From Oscillospiraceae bacterium (GTDB lineage Bacteria > Bacillota > Clostridia > Oscillospirales > Acutalibacteraceae), in NCBI GenBank assembly GCA_015066595.1, contig SVNZ01000003.1:223055-287054 (forward strand): 64,000 nucleotides of DNA. The letters are read 5' to 3'. Positions 62,228-64,000 of this stretch are shown here, piece by piece. Each line of letters starts with the position of its first letter. Within the stretch, counting starts at the first letter, position 1. Under the pieces are notes generated by a model, which did no database searches, was not told the DNA's origin, and saw only the letters and a list, made by a program, of their open reading frames with translations. A program made the position numbers and the translations under genes.

Positions 62228-62901
62228 AAAAGAGAATTCTATGTACACTAATATTCAGTCTACTCGTGCTCACAGCGTGCAGTAGCGAAACACCAAAAGC
62301 AACACCTGATGAAATCACACCTTCGGCAATCGTTGAAACTAAGGTCGAAGAAACTGTCAGAGAAACAGTAGCACAAACAGAGAAATCTACTGAATCTGCT
62401 GAAGCTGAAACAGTAGTTGTAACAACCAAAATAGAACAACAAGCTGAAGTTGAAATCGTAGAACGAGCAGAAGAAACCAAAGCTCCTGCGCAAGCTCAAA
62501 AGATAACACAAGAATCATCACCTAAACCAACAACTAAGCCAACTCAAAAACCAAAACAAGAATCAGTTAAACAAGAACCAAACTCCAGTAACAATGAACA
62601 AGATATTCATAATATTGTTAGCTACATAATCAGCCACAATCAAAGCAAAGGTATGATGTATGATACAACACTCAACACAAGCAACAGCGGTTGGTTGTTC
62701 GCATATCAAGGTTGTCTAAACACGACAGCAAATCGCACATACGAAGAACAGCTGAGCAGAACAGTATCGGGTTTAGATGCAGACATAGATTCCATATTAG
62801 CACTAGACGGATACGCAACAAGTTATAGTCAAATGGGCTTCAACTGCTACGCTGAAAAGCAGTCAGATGACACATACAACATCTACTTCTGCTACGGATA
62901 A
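62224..62901 (+). CDS. Secreted lipoprotein with Glu/Thr/Lys-rich linker
   Basis: A 225-residue lipoprotein. The signal peptide KKRILCTLIFSLLVLTAC ends in a lipobox (LTAC). A low-complexity linker rich in Glu, Thr, Val, Pro and Lys spans about residues 22-120. A C-terminal domain of about 100 residues begins near NEQDIHNIVSYIISHNQSKGMM and is not recognised; it has two cysteines that may form a disulfide. The gene overlaps DUF6809 by 4 bp. Function unknown; surface-exposed. Codon use (many AAC, ACA, GAA) differs from the core genes. Confidence 0.75.
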   Translation: MKKRILCTLIFSLLVLTACSSETPKATPDEITPSAIVETKVEETVRETVAQTEKSTESAEAETVVVTTKIEQQAEVEIVERAEETKAPAQAQKITQESSPKPTTKPTQKPKQESVKQEPNSSNNEQDIHNIVSYIISHNQSKGMMYDTTLNTSNSGWLFAYQGCLNTTANRTYEEQLSRTVSGLDADIDSILALDGYATSYSQMGFNCYAEKQSDDTYNIYFCYG

Positions 62902-62906
62902 GCACA

Positions 62907-62940
62907 TCAAAAACTGACCCGCATTAATCAAAGATTAGAG
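62907..62940 (+). repeat. Dispersed intergenic repeat, copy D
   Basis: TCAAAAACTGACCCGC followed by ATTAATCAAAGATTAGAG. It is the most diverged copy and runs straight into a hairpin. Confidence 0.45.
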
Positions 62941-62972
62941 CATAGGTGATTTGTGCATCTATGCTCATTTTA
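62938..62972 (+). terminator. Hairpin terminator after the lipoprotein gene
   Basis: An 8-bp perfect stem GAGCATAG / CTATGCTC with a 13-nt loop, followed by ATTTTAATT. Confidence 0.6.
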
Positions 62973-62987
62973 ATTGATGCACAGTTG

Positions 62988-63016
62988 TTGAGGTTTCAGG
63001 TGTGATGTGTTATAAT
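62988..63016 (+). promoter_or_regulatory. Promoter of the DinB-like gene
   Basis: TTGAGG (62988-62993), 17-bp spacer, perfect TATAAT (63011-63016), 34 bp before the start. Confidence 0.65.
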
Positions 63017-63050
63017 TAACTTCATAAACTTGAATTTGGTGGAGATTGTT

Positions 63051-63713
63051 ATGAATAAAGAATGGGCAGAAATGAATAAGACCTTGCAGTTACAAATTAA
63101 GAAGAAAGATACTTTTGCAGCTGGCATAGATACATTGTTAGAGCTTCGCAAGGCTCTTATGGAACAAATTATGCAGTTTAAGGCTGAATTGTCAGATGCA
63201 GATTTTTGTGCCATGCCTTATTTGAATGCTAAAGGTTATCATAACAAAACGATTGCATATTCACTATGGCATATTTTTCGTATTGAAGATATTGTTGCGC
63301 ATTCGCTTATTGCAGGCGATGAGCAAATTTTGTTTGTGGGCGATTATCAAAACCGCATAAAATCTCCGATTATTACAACTGCAAATGAACTTGTAAAAGA
63401 AGAAATTGGAGAGTTTTCAAATAAGCTGTCTATTGAGGAACTATATAATTATATTGCTGATGTTGATGAAGCTACAACACAGATTTTGAAAACACTTACA
63501 TATAGTGATATGATAGAGAAAATATCCGATGAAAGAAGAAAACACTTAGAGACACTCAATGTAGTAAGTGATGATGAAAACGCCTATTGGTTAATAGATT
63601 ACTGGTGTGGAAAAGATGTAAGAGGATTGATACAGATGCCGTTTTCAAGACATTGGATTATGCATGTTGAGGCTTGTATTAAAATTAGAGATAAGCAGTT
63701 GAACAAGAGATAA
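63051..63713 (+). CDS. DinB/YfiT-like four-helix protein
   Basis: A 220-residue all-alpha protein. The first helix-rich part leads into AYSLWHIFRIEDIVAHSLIAGD near residue 68, and the end has FSRHWIMHVEAC near 200. These histidines match the spaced metal ligands of the DinB/YfiT fold, whose members are metal-dependent transferases or stress proteins of mostly unknown substrate. ATG 63051 is preceded by GGTGGAG. A PPOX-family gene follows 26 bp later in the same direction. Confidence 0.7.
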   Translation: MNKEWAEMNKTLQLQIKKKDTFAAGIDTLLELRKALMEQIMQFKAELSDADFCAMPYLNAKGYHNKTIAYSLWHIFRIEDIVAHSLIAGDEQILFVGDYQNRIKSPIITTANELVKEEIGEFSNKLSIEELYNYIADVDEATTQILKTLTYSDMIEKISDERRKHLETLNVVSDDENAYWLIDYWCGKDVRGLIQMPFSRHWIMHVEACIKIRDKQLNKR

Positions 63714-63739
63714 AATCCAATTTGACGGAGGAACGAAAA

Positions 63740-64000
63740 ATGAAGAAATTAACAAAAGAAGCAGAAACGATACTTATTGAACGTTTTGGAAAAGACAGCA
63801 TTATTGCATTAGCAACAATGGCTGATGGAACGCCCTATGTGCGCAACGTAAATGCCTTTTATTTTGATAGCGCATTTTATGTGCTTACTTATGGCTTGTC
63901 AAACAAGATGAAACAGATTGCAAAAAATCCCGTGGTGGCAATCGCAGGTGATTGGTTCACTGCCCATGGAAAAGGTGTGAATCTGGGATATTTCGGCAAA
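63740..64000 (+). CDS. Pyridoxamine 5'-phosphate oxidase family protein, N-terminal part
   Basis: The first 87 residues of a split-barrel flavoprotein; the frame is still open at the window end. The start lies behind GGAGGAACG. ERFGKDSIIALATMADGTPYVRNVNAFYF and YVLTYGLSNKMKQIAKNPVVAIAGDWF match the PPOX-like fold that binds FMN or F420/haem. Substrate is unknown. It probably forms an operon with the DinB-like gene. Confidence 0.8.
   Translation, partial: MKKLTKEAETILIERFGKDSIIALATMADGTPYVRNVNAFYFDSAFYVLTYGLSNKMKQIAKNPVVAIAGDWFTAHGKGVNLGYFGK

Noticed and set aside
44278..62940. CRISPR array
   Set aside because: The four repeats are kilobases apart, diverged and not separated by uniform spacers; no cas genes are present.

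Overview
The window looks like a chromosomal piece of a strictly anaerobic, low-to-moderate GC Clostridia-type Firmicute, probably from a gut or rumen habitat. The evidence is strong AGGAGG ribosome sites, an oxygen and NO defence set of superoxide reductase, rubredoxin-fused flavodiiron protein and thioredoxins, an electron-bifurcating NfnAB pair, type III glutamine synthetase, the DapL lysine route, PyrR attenuation and single-chain glycyl-tRNA synthetase. There are no rRNA genes, intact tRNA genes or CRISPR arrays. Species cannot be named from the sequence alone.

Layout. Positions 1-2084 hold the end of an ornithine carbamoyltransferase, thioredoxin and its reductase, and desulfoferrodoxin. 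Positions 2108-5547 are an AT-rich restriction-modification island (two-domain adenine methylase plus HNH nuclease) lying between two copies of a 35-bp terminator. Positions 5567-9442 hold NADP-glutamate dehydrogenase and NfnAB. Positions 9624-28917 are a purine-degradation region: ssnA, ygfK, a hydantoinase-type hyuA, two fold-type II PLP enzymes, ygeY, ygeW, guanine deaminase, a BMP-type nucleoside ABC transporter and an 8-oxoguanine-deaminase-like enzyme. Positions 29034-43457 are mostly housekeeping: a MarR regulator, glnN, dapF, dapL, glyS, pyrR with its attenuator, a uracil permease, a Crp/Fnr regulator divergent from a ferredoxin and flavodiiron protein, a thioesterase, a TraX-like protein and a secreted glycosidase.

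From about 43.5 kb to 63 kb the character changes to an accessory, defence-rich zone. It starts near a fragment of a tRNA-Pro gene and is punctuated by four copies of an intergenic repeat. It holds cstA, two GmrSD-like (DUF262/DUF1524) proteins around a HaeIII-like restriction-modification system with an XRE regulator and a GIY-YIG nuclease. Next comes a tight four-gene operon of a membrane STAND-type NTPase, an unknown basic protein, a small protein starting with a GFVTNSSSTNF motif, and a radical SAM/SPASM-like enzyme with an unusual cysteine spacing. After an atypical peptide deformylase comes another tight operon: TcmP, a three-Cys radical SAM protein, a DUF4365 protein and an unknown. The window ends with a small-ORF/DUF6809/lipoprotein operon, a DinB-like protein and a truncated PPOX-family flavoprotein.

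How it fits together. Guanine and 8-oxoguanine deaminases, the nucleoside importer and the ssnA-ygfK-hyuA-ygeY-ygeW block would take purines to ureido compounds, carbamoyl phosphate, ammonia and amino acids. GdhA, NfnAB and GlnN in the same window could assimilate that ammonia and balance redox. The two strongest candidates for an undescribed system are the STAND/NSSSTNF/radical SAM operon (54057-58167) and the TcmP/radical SAM/DUF4365 operon (58731-61746).
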